From Sergeia podlipaevii (lineage: Eukaryota > Euglenozoa > Kinetoplastea > Trypanosomatida > Trypanosomatidae): DNA of 64,000 nucleotides. The stretch is taken from the NCBI GenBank assembly GCA_030849805.1, contig JASANZ010002269.1, positions 1-64,000 on the forward strand. Reading direction: 5' to 3'. Of the stretch, positions 18,639 to 28,496 are shown in pieces. The notes beneath the pieces were generated by a model. The model had not been told where the DNA came from. It made no database searches and saw only the letters and a list, made by a program, of their open reading frames with translations. The translations under genes were made by a program, and so were the position numbers. Numbering within the stretch: the stretch's first letter is position 1; the number at the start of each line of letters is the position of its first letter.

Positions 18639-19446
18639 CGTGTCTACTGCGGCAGCACAGCCATCGCCCCTGTCTTCCTTGCATTCAGGCCACAACAGAA
18701 GCGGCAGCAGAGTATCCTTCCATCACTTGACTCCCCAACTAGAACAAAGGGACTTAGAGCCCTATGCCATCTTGTTGTTGTTGTTGTTTTCAATATTTTT
18801 TTTTTTCATTTATGTATACTAGTCAAATAATGAATGGTTTTCCATTATGTCTTGATGCTTATCTATTATTGTATTTTTATTTTATTTTATCTTTCTTTTT
18901 CTTTACATCTTCCTTCGTGATGCCTCTTTACGCGTGCGTGTTGTACAGTATACTATATTCTCACCACCACCACCAACAACTGCACACATACATATACATA
19001 TAACTGGAAAAGAGGAAAAAAAAAAAGAATAGAAAACGATTGAGAAAAGAATTAGCATTTGATTAAAACAGTGGCAACTTCAACTGGTTTGTGCGAGGGA
19101 TTGAGGCCACGTTTGCTTTTTTACTCACAGTGATCATTTTTTGGGTCCTTCTGTTTCCTTTTCACTATTTATTCATCTTGTGCTTTATATCTGTCTACTT
19201 GCAGAATATATATATATTAGCACGTACACATACATACTTGAACCATCTCCGCGCGCACGCTCGTCTAGTCTTCGCGCTTTGAAGCACGAACATTTTGTCA
19301 CATAGATAGACACATATTTACAACTGTTGTCAGTCATAGAGAAAGAGAGCTTTTTCGGAAAAAAAAGATAGGTCTGCATTGCTTGTGAAGATACCTTAAG
19401 CTGACGAGAAACAACAATAGCAACAAAATCGGCAACATAGAGACAA
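18639..19446. other. Intergenic region upstream of SLD5
   Basis: About 810 bases. The first 100 bases after the stop remain fairly GC-rich (3' UTR). After that there are GTT repeats (18773-18788), T-rich tracts, CAC repeats (18962-18974) and TA repeats. The leader before the next ATG is CAACA-rich. No gene is recognised. Confidence 0.65.
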
Positions 19447-20292
19447 ATGTTCTTTGAGGATCACTTGAATGATCTCTCCGACGTCGAAGTGGACTTAAAC
19501 GGCGATGAGACTACACTTGGCTCTGCGCAGTATCAGTCCGGTAGCCAAGGTACTCTGTACAGTAGCGGCGGTGCTGGTGGCGCTTCTTCGTCTTCGTCAG
19601 TTCAGCTTCTCATTGAGGCTACCGAGAACGAGCGTCGGTGCCCTGACGTGCTGCCGTACCCGAATAAGTTGCTTAGCACTATTATGACACTGATGGCTGC
19701 GAAGCAGGTTGAGCAGCGGACACTCGCTGATGAAGAGAGACAACAGGCACAGGAACAGACAAGCGGGATGTCGTTGCTGCCCTTCAAACCCTCCGATATC
19801 ATGGCGCTGGAGCTGCAACGTCTGCAGTTCTTTCTCTGCGAGTTGCTGAGGTGCCGCTTGCGCAAGATACAAAACCTCTGCACGACCATCTACTACGAAG
19901 GCATGTTGCAATCTGGGGAGGAAGGCGTGGAGAGATCCGCAGAGGAGCTAGCGGCGGTTAAATTCCAACAGAGAGAGCATCTCTCACTAAATGAGTGTAT
20001 TGTTGCGGACCGCCTTGCTCTGGCGTCGCACCGCGCGCTCCTTCACTCTGGGTTGCAGGCCGCTCCAGAGCCGCTGCAGCACCTTGTTCCGCATCTTCCG
20101 CATGGTGAGGGACCCGAGATACTGCCCGAGCCCGACATGCACACTTACGTGTTTGGCGTAGCGTTGCAAGACTTGGGTGTTGTGGAGCTTGGGGAAGGCA
20201 CTGAACAAGAAATTCCCGCTGGAGAGGTGTTTCTGATGCCATATCGCACCTTTCGTCCATACGTGCTTGCTGGACAAGTGCGTCTCATTTAA
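19447..20292 (+). CDS. SLD5: GINS complex subunit Sld5
   Basis: This 281-residue protein matches Sld5/GINS4, part of the GINS complex that with Cdc45 and MCM2-7 forms the CMG replicative helicase. After a serine/glycine-rich N-terminal extension (about 1-50), residues about 54-75 show the family start: an LLIEATENERRCPDVLPYP segment like the Sld5 LxxAWxxExxxPELLPY motif. The helical A-domain follows, with LQRLQFFLCELLRCRLRKI. A linker with HLSLNECIVADR leads to the small beta-rich B-domain at the end (YVFGVALQDLG, then EVFLMPYRTFRPYVLAGQVR), matching the Sld5 C-terminus ending in VxLI. Length is slightly above the usual 220-230 because of the N-terminal extension. Confidence 0.88.
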   Translation: MFFEDHLNDLSDVEVDLNGDETTLGSAQYQSGSQGTLYSSGGAGGASSSSSVQLLIEATENERRCPDVLPYPNKLLSTIMTLMAAKQVEQRTLADEERQQAQEQTSGMSLLPFKPSDIMALELQRLQFFLCELLRCRLRKIQNLCTTIYYEGMLQSGEEGVERSAEELAAVKFQQREHLSLNECIVADRLALASHRALLHSGLQAAPEPLQHLVPHLPHGEGPEILPEPDMHTYVFGVALQDLGVVELGEGTEQEIPAGEVFLMPYRTFRPYVLAGQVRLI

Positions 20293-20847
20293 GTTTTTGC
20301 GTGTACGACTTCGTGCTGCCGCTACATGTATGCATGTGTGTATGAATGAAGGCGGGAGGGACGTTTATCACTGAAAAATGAAGTATTGCGCATGTGGCTT
20401 TTCTAGCTTCATATCCTTTACCTACTCTCTCTCTCTCTCTTTTTCTTTTGGACAAAGACGTCTGAGAGGGAAAATAGCAAAACTACTCTAACTGTTCTCT
20501 TTTTTTTTCCTCGTTGTCTTTCTATATATATATATATATATTTATATACATATACTTTTGTTTCCTGTTTTGTCTTCGTTCTGTACAGCACGCAACAGGT
20601 GCTATATATATAAAAAAAAGAATAAGCGAAGCAATTAAAAGGTTCGTCTATCGAAGGAGGAGGGGGATTCTCACTTTTTCACATTGTAGGGATCTCTCCT
20701 CCCTCATTTTTTTTTAATATTTTTTTTTGCTTTCATACGGACGCATATATATATACACCCACCCAAGAGAATAGCAGAAGGGAAAGGACCTGCTATATAT
20801 TCATCTGTTTGCATTGTTTTCCTTTTTTTTTTCTTTTTCTTAAGGGG
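20293..20847. other. Intergenic region with TA repeats and acceptor tract
   Basis: About 555 bases containing a CT repeat (20426-20441), a TA microsatellite (20523-20541) and T runs. It ends in the pyrimidine tract described separately. No gene is seen. Confidence 0.65.
20815..20844 (+). promoter_or_regulatory. Predicted splice acceptor with very short 5' UTR
   Basis: A T-rich tract (about 20815-20841) ends in TTAAG with AG at 20843-20844, only three bases before the ATG at 20848. This rules out the upstream TTG-initiated extension of the frame and would give an mRNA whose 5' UTR is almost only the spliced leader. Confidence 0.5.
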
Positions 20848-23067
20848 ATGCAGGGCAACAGTAAAGATGAGATCGCCGCGCTCATGTCGTCCGACGGCGA
20901 CTACGAAAAGAAGTTGTCTTTGCTGAAGAAGGCTGTGGTGAGCGTTACGAAGCAGAAGCTGGAGCTGGAGCGGCAAAACGCCAAGCTCACGGACGATCTG
21001 CAACATACTGCACGAGAGCTTGCAGAGTCGCACACACAGAACACTACTCTCACAAACCGCGTAGCCTCTCTTGAAGCGGAGTTGGAGCGCCAAAAATCCA
21101 ACAAATTTGGACATAATGTACTCAAGGGGATATCTTCTCTCATGGCGGGCGGGGATGATGCCGGTGGCTCTACGAGTGGCATTAACCCAGTTGGCGGCGC
21201 AGGTGCGGGGAGGCGTAAACTTCAGCGTGGGTCACTTCAGCTTTCCGCTGAGGACGTGGAGCAGGTTGTCTCAGAAAATCACAACCTTCACATGCAGCTC
21301 TACTCTTTAAAAACTGAGCAAGAGAACCTTATCAAGGAGCAGAAGATGGTAGCGAAGCAGCAGGATGTCAAAGCAACCGCACTCAACAAGGAGATGGGGG
21401 AGCTACGGGCGGTGCTAGACGAAGCCACCCGCACATGCGACCGAGTAAACGCTGAGTGTGCTCGCCAGCGCGCATTTGCCGAGTTTTGCCGACACTTTTT
21501 TTTCCTGAAGCTGCACCGCCGTGGGATGTCGTCATCACTGCCATCACTGGAGCCGCGCCTTGGTATGGCTATTCAAGGCTCTCATCCAGGGAAGCAGACG
21601 ACGCCAGGGGCATCACAATCGTCGGCACAGCGGCGATCATCCCTTCCAGCAGCTGTGCGCGCAGAGTTGGCTGGTGGCGCCATCAAAAGGGACTGTGCTT
21701 CTCTTACCACATTGCTTGGAGCTGTTTCAGTGCTCGCCATCGCACTCAAGGACACGTTACCGCGTGCACAGCGTGCCACCGTAAGTGACCTCCGCTGCTT
21801 TGCTGATCGCCTCGCTGTGTTTATCGATGCGCACGGACTGGCGAAAGAGAACATGTCGTATATCTTAAAGAAAATGGAAGAAGTTGTGACGGCTCATGGC
21901 ATGGGCAGTGGCAGCTCATTCAATGCTCCTGTCTCAGACGATGCGGCGCCGACGTCATCACACGCAGTTCTAGTGACGCTGCAGCTGGAGCTGGTGGAGG
22001 GCCTTCAAAGCTGGCTAGGGATGCTGCGACTGCACACCCCACTGCTTGTTGAGTGCTGTGTGGCGTATCTTCCAGCAGGCCAGCTGTTTCATCTAGGGTC
22101 TGCAACACGCATGGAACAGAGTGCAAGTCATGAGCCGGCAAACAGTGAGGATGGTGTAGATAGAAATATATTTGTGGAGGAGGTGACACGCCGTGTGTAC
22201 GGCTTCATAGGTGGGGTAGAGGGCTCCTTGGAGGCGGTACGGCACCTTATCCAGACCTCGCAGGACGTATGCGACGCGACCTGCCTCGCTACTCAGTCAC
22301 CTGCAGTTCGCCCATCGTCACTGCCTTTACCGCTCCCCCTAGCTTCTAGATCTCCATCCTCCTCCTTGCATGCAGCCCCTGCTGCTGCTGCCGCAACCTC
22401 TACGCCGCTTTCTCCACCCTCGTCTGCTTCGGCTAGCGTGCCACTTGCGGAGTGGCTCGTGGCGTTGCAGCGGTTCTGGTGGGAAGGGTGTACTGCGTCC
22501 ATCGAACTGAGAGAGTGCGCGTGGGGTCTGTGCGAGGGCCTTGCGGAGGTGGCGGCGGTGTGCGGCAGTAACGCAGTGCGGGATGCTGTCAAGTACGTAT
22601 TATCGTGTGTGCGTCCCTTTGCAAAGGTGGCAGACCAAGCAGAAAGGGCTCTCTTCCTCTCTAGTACTTCTGCTATTGCTGCTGCTGGTTGTAATACAAT
22701 TCCATCTGAAGATTTCAACGCTCCTTCTACTACCTTCACAACAGCACAGCTAGTGGAACTATGTAAAGATAGTGCGATGTCGCCCGCGGTGAACTACGAG
22801 GAACTTCTCAACGCATTGGCCGCGGCAGACCGCACTGCGGTGTGTTACTTCACTCAGCTGAACGTGGCCATTGTGGAACTCGCTGAGAAGGAAGATGCGT
22901 ACCAGTGCATGGCGCGGGAACTCGCTCGCGTGCAAGCGCGACTGTCAGAGCAAGTAGTTAACAGCGAAGACACACGTGAGGTGCTGGAGGCACAGATAAG
23001 GCTGCTGTCTGATCAGCTAACATTACAGCAGCAAAAGCGTCTGCAGAAGGCTTCGCCGGGGAGGTGA
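20848..23067 (+). CDS. Coiled-coil protein resembling PPP1R21 (KLRAQ/TTKRSYEDQ type)
   Basis: The protein has 739 residues. The N-terminal 90 residues form a coiled coil (KKLSLLKKAVVSVTKQKLEL, then LTNRVASLEAELERQ) that resembles the KLRAQ domain of PPP1R21. A second coiled coil lies at about 150-215. The middle is helical and shows the kind of pattern expected for the PPP1R21 central domain. The extreme C-terminus (EVLEAQIRLLSDQLTLQQQ) resembles the TTKRSYEDQ motif, which contains EDQLSMMSDHL. In animals PPP1R21 is a subunit of the FERRY complex that links Rab5 endosomes with mRNA and ribosomes. Low-complexity Ser/Pro/Ala stretches lie at about 495-530. The match was made by eye; a generic golgin or tether is the alternative. 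Confidence 0.55.
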   Translation: MQGNSKDEIAALMSSDGDYEKKLSLLKKAVVSVTKQKLELERQNAKLTDDLQHTARELAESHTQNTTLTNRVASLEAELERQKSNKFGHNVLKGISSLMAGGDDAGGSTSGINPVGGAGAGRRKLQRGSLQLSAEDVEQVVSENHNLHMQLYSLKTEQENLIKEQKMVAKQQDVKATALNKEMGELRAVLDEATRTCDRVNAECARQRAFAEFCRHFFFLKLHRRGMSSSLPSLEPRLGMAIQGSHPGKQTTPGASQSSAQRRSSLPAAVRAELAGGAIKRDCASLTTLLGAVSVLAIALKDTLPRAQRATVSDLRCFADRLAVFIDAHGLAKENMSYILKKMEEVVTAHGMGSGSSFNAPVSDDAAPTSSHAVLVTLQLELVEGLQSWLGMLRLHTPLLVECCVAYLPAGQLFHLGSATRMEQSASHEPANSEDGVDRNIFVEEVTRRVYGFIGGVEGSLEAVRHLIQTSQDVCDATCLATQSPAVRPSSLPLPLPLASRSPSSSLHAAPAAAAATSTPLSPPSSASASVPLAEWLVALQRFWWEGCTASIELRECAWGLCEGLAEVAAVCGSNAVRDAVKYVLSCVRPFAKVADQAERALFLSSTSAIAAAGCNTIPSEDFNAPSTTFTTAQLVELCKDSAMSPAVNYEELLNALAAADRTAVCYFTQLNVAIVELAEKEDAYQCMARELARVQARLSEQVVNSEDTREVLEAQIRLLSDQLTLQQQKRLQKASPGR

Positions 23068-23662
23068 ACGGAGAAACGGACAGTGTGGCAGGATGCTTTC
23101 TATCCTATTCTCCTTCTTCCTTCATGTGATTTTGTCATGCTTCTCATTTTGTAGGTTTGTTGTTCTTGTTTTGTATGTGCTTTATTCTCCTCAGAGTGAA
23201 AGAAGGGAAGGACGATTCCTCCCACCCCCCACCTCTCATGTTGGCAGTGTACTCTCAATTCTATTTTGGGATCATGGATGCAGCAGCTTCAATGGAAAAC
23301 AGACAAAGTACTCATTATATTTTGTCTTTTAATGGCGTTCCTCGGTTTCCCACGATGATACTAAGAAAATACTGTAAATACACGTTCTGCAGAGCATAGG
23401 CGCGCCTATCCATAAAGAAAAAACTTCCCACTTACCCCTGTCACATATTCCTTTTTTTTTTTTATATGGCAGTTGAACATCGGTCTATTAATTTTTCTAA
23501 GACACACCTTTAGCAAATAGCAAATAGCATAATTCAGTTTTTCATTACTATTATTATTACTCTAGTTGTTTATCGTATCGGCAGAAAAGCAGCAACAACA
23601 CGAAAAGTTCTTCGTGCTCATATTCATCTTCTCTATTCAAAGAAAAAAAAAAGATTGTTTCA
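23068..23662. other. Intergenic region with 14-bp GC palindrome
   Basis: About 595 bases, AT-rich apart from the palindrome listed separately. A poly-T run is at 23452-23463 and the leader before the next ATG is A-rich. No gene is recognised. Confidence 0.65.
23396..23409. repeat. Perfect 14-bp palindrome ATAGGCGCGCCTAT
   Basis: A perfect palindrome with a GGCGCGCC core in an AT-rich spacer. An 11-base part of it (TAGGCGCGCCT) recurs at 39207-39217 in another spacer. Function is unknown. Confidence 0.7.
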
Positions 23663-26314
23663 ATGACTGTTGTCAATTCCGTTAAGTTAGCAAATCCGTT
23701 TGTCCCCTCGGCATATGCACTAAGGGTGAAAGTCGACATTGACAAGTGGACATACGAGACACATGAGACCATCACCCTCCTCCGCAATGAGCAATACCCT
23801 TTGGGTAATACTATTCAGCTCCACGGCGCTTCAACCATCGAAGTCGTCTCTATCAGTGGCGCCACGATTGTGAAGCGTGACTCCCATGCCCAGACCCTGC
23901 ACCTGAAACTTGATGATGAACACCTCACTGATGACAGTCATCCTCAGATTCACATCCACTTCTCGCATTGCATCCAGGAGGAGTTGCGTGGGTTCTATCG
24001 CGTTCACTTCACCCACGATGGGAAGGAACATCGTATGGCCTCGACGCACTTTGAGCCTGTCTCCGCACGTCTCTTCTATATTTGCCAAGATGAGCCTGCG
24101 CAGCGTGCAGACTTCTCTATCACCGTTGTCCTTCCCGTTGCCCATCAGCATTACACAGTGCTTTCCAACGGACCACTCAAGTCCAAAGAGGTGCACACGG
24201 ATAAGGATGAGGTGGTGTATGAGTTTGCTGACGTACCCAAGTGCCCGCCTTATCTCACTGCCTGTGTTGTGGGAGAGCTGGAGTCTATTAGCAAGACGGT
24301 CAACGGCATCCCTGTCAGCGTGTATGCCACCCCTGGCAAAATTGATCGAGCCAATTTTGCCCTCGAGACCACCGCGTTTGCTCTGGAATACTTTGAGAGG
24401 TTCTTCCAGTGCAAGTACCCGCTCCCGAAGCTGGACGTAGTCGCCGTGCCTGATTTTCCCATTGGTGGCATGGAGAACTGGGGCTGCATCACGTGCGTGG
24501 AATCGATACTGATCGGTGAGAACTCTGGCATTTCAGCAAAGAAGCAGGCATCAGAACTCATATGCCACGAGGTGTCACACAACTGGTTCGGCAATCTCGT
24601 CGCAATCAACTGGTGGGAGGGGCTGTGGCTGAAGGAGGGCTTCGCGTCATGGTGCGGTAACCACGCTTCACACATACGAGAGCCCACGTGGAGGTGCCTG
24701 GATGACGCGGCGCAGTCCGTCTCTGCCGCTATGGAGACGGACATGCATGAGCACAGCCATCCTGTGGAGGTGCCCATCAATGATCCAAGTGATATCACGC
24801 AGATTTTTGACTCCATCAGCTATGACAAGGGCATGGGCTTGGTCATGATGCTGGAGGCTTTTCTTGGCCCAGAGAAATGGGGTCCGGCGGTTGCACACTA
24901 CATCAACAAGTATCGATTTAAAGACACCAAGACGGTGCAGCTGTGGGAAGCTCTCGAAGAGTCCTCTGGCCTTCCTATTGCGGAGATGATGAAGGGCTTC
25001 ACGACGCAGATGGGGTATCCCATGGTGCACGTCACGCGCACTGGGCCAAATACTGTCACCCTTCGCCAGCAACCTTGCCGCTTCGTGACGTCCTCTGCCA
25101 AGTCCTCACAGTCGTGGTGCATTCCGCTTGTTCTCTCGAATGAAGACACGAAGGATAATGGTGGGCATATGACCTTCACGCTGCGCGGATCCGATGAGCA
25201 GACGGTGGAGCTGCCAGACTCTATGGCTGCCTCACAATGGCTGACGGCGAACCGAGGCCGCACGGGATTCTACCGCTGCCGCTATGATGACGAGACCTTC
25301 ACACAGTTGCTCAAGCGTTATCCGCAGCTCTCTGTAGGGGATCGACGCGCGCTCATCTCAGACACCACGTGCGCTGTGCTCATGGGCTATGATGATCTTC
25401 TACGCGTCGCGCGTTTGTCAGAGAGAGTGAGCAAGTACGAGAAGGATTCAAGCGTGATACGCGAGCATGTGCGGGGCATCGACAACGTCGTTGCAGGAAT
25501 AGAGACCGCTGAGCTCAGGAATCTGTGCCGCGCTAAGCAGTTAAATTACTTCTTGAAACGATCCAAGTTAGATGTGAGCAAGGTGCCAAACACCAATGAG
25601 GAAAAGATGTATCACTCCGTCATTATCAATGGCGCGCTCTCACTCTTCCTTCACAACATCCCCACGCGCTATTCGCTTTGCAAGCCAGTGTACGCTTGGG
25701 GTGTAGCGAATGCTGGTCAATTTATGGAAGACAAACCATACGACTGTGACACCCTCGCCTGCTCCTTGGGGCTGTACTCTGCCGTTGATACCATCATGGA
25801 ACAAGACTCCAAGTACAAGCTTCTTTGCGATAAGCTCAAAAAGGAGGAGGGCAATGATGAGGCATCGCGCGCAATTATTTATGGGCTCTGCATGCTACGT
25901 AAGACCCAATATGCCACTTGGGCAATGAAGTCGTGCATTGACAGTAATGAAGTGCGCAGCCAGTTTGGTACAAACGTGTTCGCTGCGCTTGCCGCTAACC
26001 ACGAGTTTAAGGAAGGGGAAGTGTGGGCTCTCTTCAAGAAGAACTTTGACAGCATTAACAAGCAGTGGGGTGGCGGCCAATTCCGCATTCAGACAATCGT
26101 GTCGTTGGTTGGCAGTACCTTGCACGGAGAGGCAGCCGCCAAGGAATTTGAGGAGTTTTTCAAGTCTAACCCCCTTCCCAACTCTCGCCTTGCGATCGGC
26201 CGTGCCGCTGAGGGCATGCGTTTACGTGAGTGGCTGAACGGCAAGTGGAGTCCCTCTGCCATGGATACTCTTTTTAAGAAGACTTGGAATCCAAACAAGA
26301 TCCGCAGGAAGTGA
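23663..26314 (+). CDS. M1 family zinc aminopeptidase (puromycin-sensitive aminopeptidase type)
   Basis: This 883-residue gluzincin aminopeptidase is of the cytosolic puromycin-sensitive type. The substrate-recognition motif is GGMENWGCIT. The zinc site is HEVSHNWFG, with H302, E303 and H306, and the third ligand is a glutamate in WLKEGFASW about 19 residues on. The N-terminal beta domain starts directly (NPFVPSAYALRVKVDIDKW) without signal peptide or anchor, indicating a cytosolic enzyme. A C-terminal helical ERAP1-like domain runs from about 540 to the end. Length is typical. Such enzymes trim peptides downstream of the proteasome. Confidence 0.96.
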   Translation: MTVVNSVKLANPFVPSAYALRVKVDIDKWTYETHETITLLRNEQYPLGNTIQLHGASTIEVVSISGATIVKRDSHAQTLHLKLDDEHLTDDSHPQIHIHFSHCIQEELRGFYRVHFTHDGKEHRMASTHFEPVSARLFYICQDEPAQRADFSITVVLPVAHQHYTVLSNGPLKSKEVHTDKDEVVYEFADVPKCPPYLTACVVGELESISKTVNGIPVSVYATPGKIDRANFALETTAFALEYFERFFQCKYPLPKLDVVAVPDFPIGGMENWGCITCVESILIGENSGISAKKQASELICHEVSHNWFGNLVAINWWEGLWLKEGFASWCGNHASHIREPTWRCLDDAAQSVSAAMETDMHEHSHPVEVPINDPSDITQIFDSISYDKGMGLVMMLEAFLGPEKWGPAVAHYINKYRFKDTKTVQLWEALEESSGLPIAEMMKGFTTQMGYPMVHVTRTGPNTVTLRQQPCRFVTSSAKSSQSWCIPLVLSNEDTKDNGGHMTFTLRGSDEQTVELPDSMAASQWLTANRGRTGFYRCRYDDETFTQLLKRYPQLSVGDRRALISDTTCAVLMGYDDLLRVARLSERVSKYEKDSSVIREHVRGIDNVVAGIETAELRNLCRAKQLNYFLKRSKLDVSKVPNTNEEKMYHSVIINGALSLFLHNIPTRYSLCKPVYAWGVANAGQFMEDKPYDCDTLACSLGLYSAVDTIMEQDSKYKLLCDKLKKEEGNDEASRAIIYGLCMLRKTQYATWAMKSCIDSNEVRSQFGTNVFAALAANHEFKEGEVWALFKKNFDSINKQWGGGQFRIQTIVSLVGSTLHGEAAAKEFEEFFKSNPLPNSRLAIGRAAEGMRLREWLNGKWSPSAMDTLFKKTWNPNKIRRK

Positions 26315-26927
26315 AATGTTTTTTTTCCCAGCCTGTTAGCATAAAGTACAAATATTGTTTTTTTTGTTAACTGTTATTATTTTTATTATTATTATTATTG
26401 CGGTTAGCAGTGATAGCGCTAGTTATGCTCTGCTATATATTAAAAGAATGCATTTTTTTTTTTTTTCAAACAAAAGGAACAGAAAGATAGCGTTATTTGA
26501 AAAAGTATATTATTGGCAGTAAACATGTGGCCTTTCTGTACTTTTTACCTTCCGCTTTTATTTATATATTGCATTGCGTCTGCTACCGTTGATGCAATGC
26601 ACTTTTTTTTGTTTCCACTACTTTCGGATTGTATACGTAAAATGAGGATGCTCATACAATGTGCACGTGGTAGTGAACTATATATATCTCTCTCTGATTC
26701 TTTTTTTTTTTTCTGCTGCTCGACCCGGAGTTCTATTTTCTTTGTTATTGGACTTTCTTCTTCCCGCGGCGTTTACATCGTTTTTCTCTTTTTCTTCTTT
26801 CGCCTCCCATTGACCTATTCACTGATAACGTTTTCAAAGAGCAGTTTCTTTTTCTGCATATTTAGTTGGAGGCCATAAAGGAAGCCCCTTTCATTCTCCT
26901 TCTGTCCTTCACTCTCACTTTACATAA
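26315..26927. other. Intergenic region
   Basis: About 610 bases with TTA repeats (26376-26399), a long T run (26452-26466), another T run at 26700-26713 and C/T-rich sequence before the next start. No gene is seen. Confidence 0.65.
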
Positions 26928-28496
26928 ATGAAATTTGCGGTTGTAGGGGCAGGGGAGATAGGAACAGCATGTGCGCTTGCTCTGACCGCAGGTGGTGCGA
27001 GGGACATTGCTCTTCTCAGTCGCGACAAGGAGTGCGCTGATAAACTGCACTCACGTACCTTCAAGGTGTTCCCGCGCACTCCGTTAACTGTGCCACCTGC
27101 GCTACGCCTTCAAGAGCTCCTTTCCGCCCCAGTTAACGCTCACGATGTTGTGTTTGTCTGCACGCCTTGCCCATCGCTAGTGCCACTTGATGAGACCACC
27201 GTTTCTGAAACTAATGGGCAGCCGCATGGCGATGCGGTCGTCCTTCCGCAACAGGAGTCCGTGGTGCAGTATCTACAACGCTGGGCTTATCAAAGGAAGG
27301 AGACCACAACAGCATCAGCAGCAGTCCCCTCAGACATCTCCTTTGCCGCTGTTTTCACTCGCGGGCTTTCAGAGTGTGGCATGACAGCCGTGGATCTAGT
27401 TGATAGTCTGGTAAACTGCAGGCAACAGTCTACGGCAGCGCCGCTACAAGATGACAGTGAAGTGCTGACAAACAATAAGGCACTGATACCGGTGCTGGCG
27501 GTGTGCGGGCCGGTGCTAGCATGTGAGTGGGCCTCACAGTCGAGCCCCAAGAGGGCAAGTCAAGACTCGGGTGTCCCACTACGCCCACGCTCTGCATGCA
27601 CAGAAGGAGATGATGATGACTTAGCTGCCGCCGCTACTGCTGCTGGAATGAGCGCTGGTAGGAGCCCCATAGGTGCATCTAGTCACAATAGAAAGGACCT
27701 TGGCTCGCTACGGCAGTGTTTCTCAGGAACAGCGCTTACCTTTGCGCTGGCGACACCTGAGCTACGAAGTGATCACGGTCTGCAGCGAGCGTTGGCTTCG
27801 CGTCTCATGGAGACCTTTCCTCGTGAGTCTGTCACATTCTTGGAGGCCGAAGAGAGTGCTGATGTGCTCGCGCTTGTAAATGGCTGCATACCTCTCTGCT
27901 CCTTTGGAGCCGGTATGGTGAGTAACGTGTACGCCGGCGCCTCTGTCTCCGCCCTTGCCGCCTACTCACAGCACGCGCTTGCTGCCACCGAGACCCTGGT
28001 GAACGCGGTTCTGGGCAGACCCCAAGGCACCCCACTTCCTCACGGCGCGTGCATTGCGCTTTCTTTAGGTTGCTCTAGTTTTGCCTCTCGTGAGTTTGTT
28101 TTAGGTCGTCAATTGGACTTTCATTTTCGCAAGCAGGACGTCATTCGCGCTGTCTTCCCTGGAGCTTCGCACACGATTTTCTCTGCGACCGTGGACGGCA
28201 TGCATACGCTGCTCCAGAAGCATCACGTTTCATCGCCTTTCTATGAAGTACTGATGGACTCCTTCAATACACTCATCCGCGCCTCTACAGCAGGAGAGGG
28301 ACTTGTAAAGGAGGGTTTTTACAACTACCGCGAGGGTCCCCCATCCCTCTTGCTGCAGCACGCGGTGAAGGTAGACGAGGCGATGCTTTCAGGAGACGAA
28401 GAGCAATTTGAGGACGCGAAGCGGCGCCTTGTAGAGGCTTTTACAACCCATGAAACGGGAGGGGGGAGGGGAAGAGGGGGCGACTGTATAGTGTAG
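26928..28496 (+). CDS. Divergent glycerol-3-phosphate dehydrogenase-like protein
   Basis: The protein has 522 residues. It opens with a Rossmann nucleotide-binding motif, MKFAVVGAGEIGTACALAL, and its later segments align by pattern with NAD-dependent glycerol-3-phosphate dehydrogenase: VVFVCTPCPSL, FTRGLSE, VLAVCGPVLACEWA, the LALVNGCIPLCSFGAGM region and a C-terminal helical domain. It is 150-170 residues longer than usual because of low-complexity insertions (about 85-125, 155-180 and 205-250). Positions that are catalytic lysines in GPD1 (IKGVDEG and GALKN) appear here as arginine and a small residue, so activity is doubtful. There is no glycosomal C-terminal signal (ends DCIV). An ApbA/PanE-type reductase is the alternative. 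Confidence 0.55.
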   Translation: MKFAVVGAGEIGTACALALTAGGARDIALLSRDKECADKLHSRTFKVFPRTPLTVPPALRLQELLSAPVNAHDVVFVCTPCPSLVPLDETTVSETNGQPHGDAVVLPQQESVVQYLQRWAYQRKETTTASAAVPSDISFAAVFTRGLSECGMTAVDLVDSLVNCRQQSTAAPLQDDSEVLTNNKALIPVLAVCGPVLACEWASQSSPKRASQDSGVPLRPRSACTEGDDDDLAAAATAAGMSAGRSPIGASSHNRKDLGSLRQCFSGTALTFALATPELRSDHGLQRALASRLMETFPRESVTFLEAEESADVLALVNGCIPLCSFGAGMVSNVYAGASVSALAAYSQHALAATETLVNAVLGRPQGTPLPHGACIALSLGCSSFASREFVLGRQLDFHFRKQDVIRAVFPGASHTIFSATVDGMHTLLQKHHVSSPFYEVLMDSFNTLIRASTAGEGLVKEGFYNYREGPPSLLLQHAVKVDEAMLSGDEEQFEDAKRRLVEAFTTHETGGGRGRGGDCIV

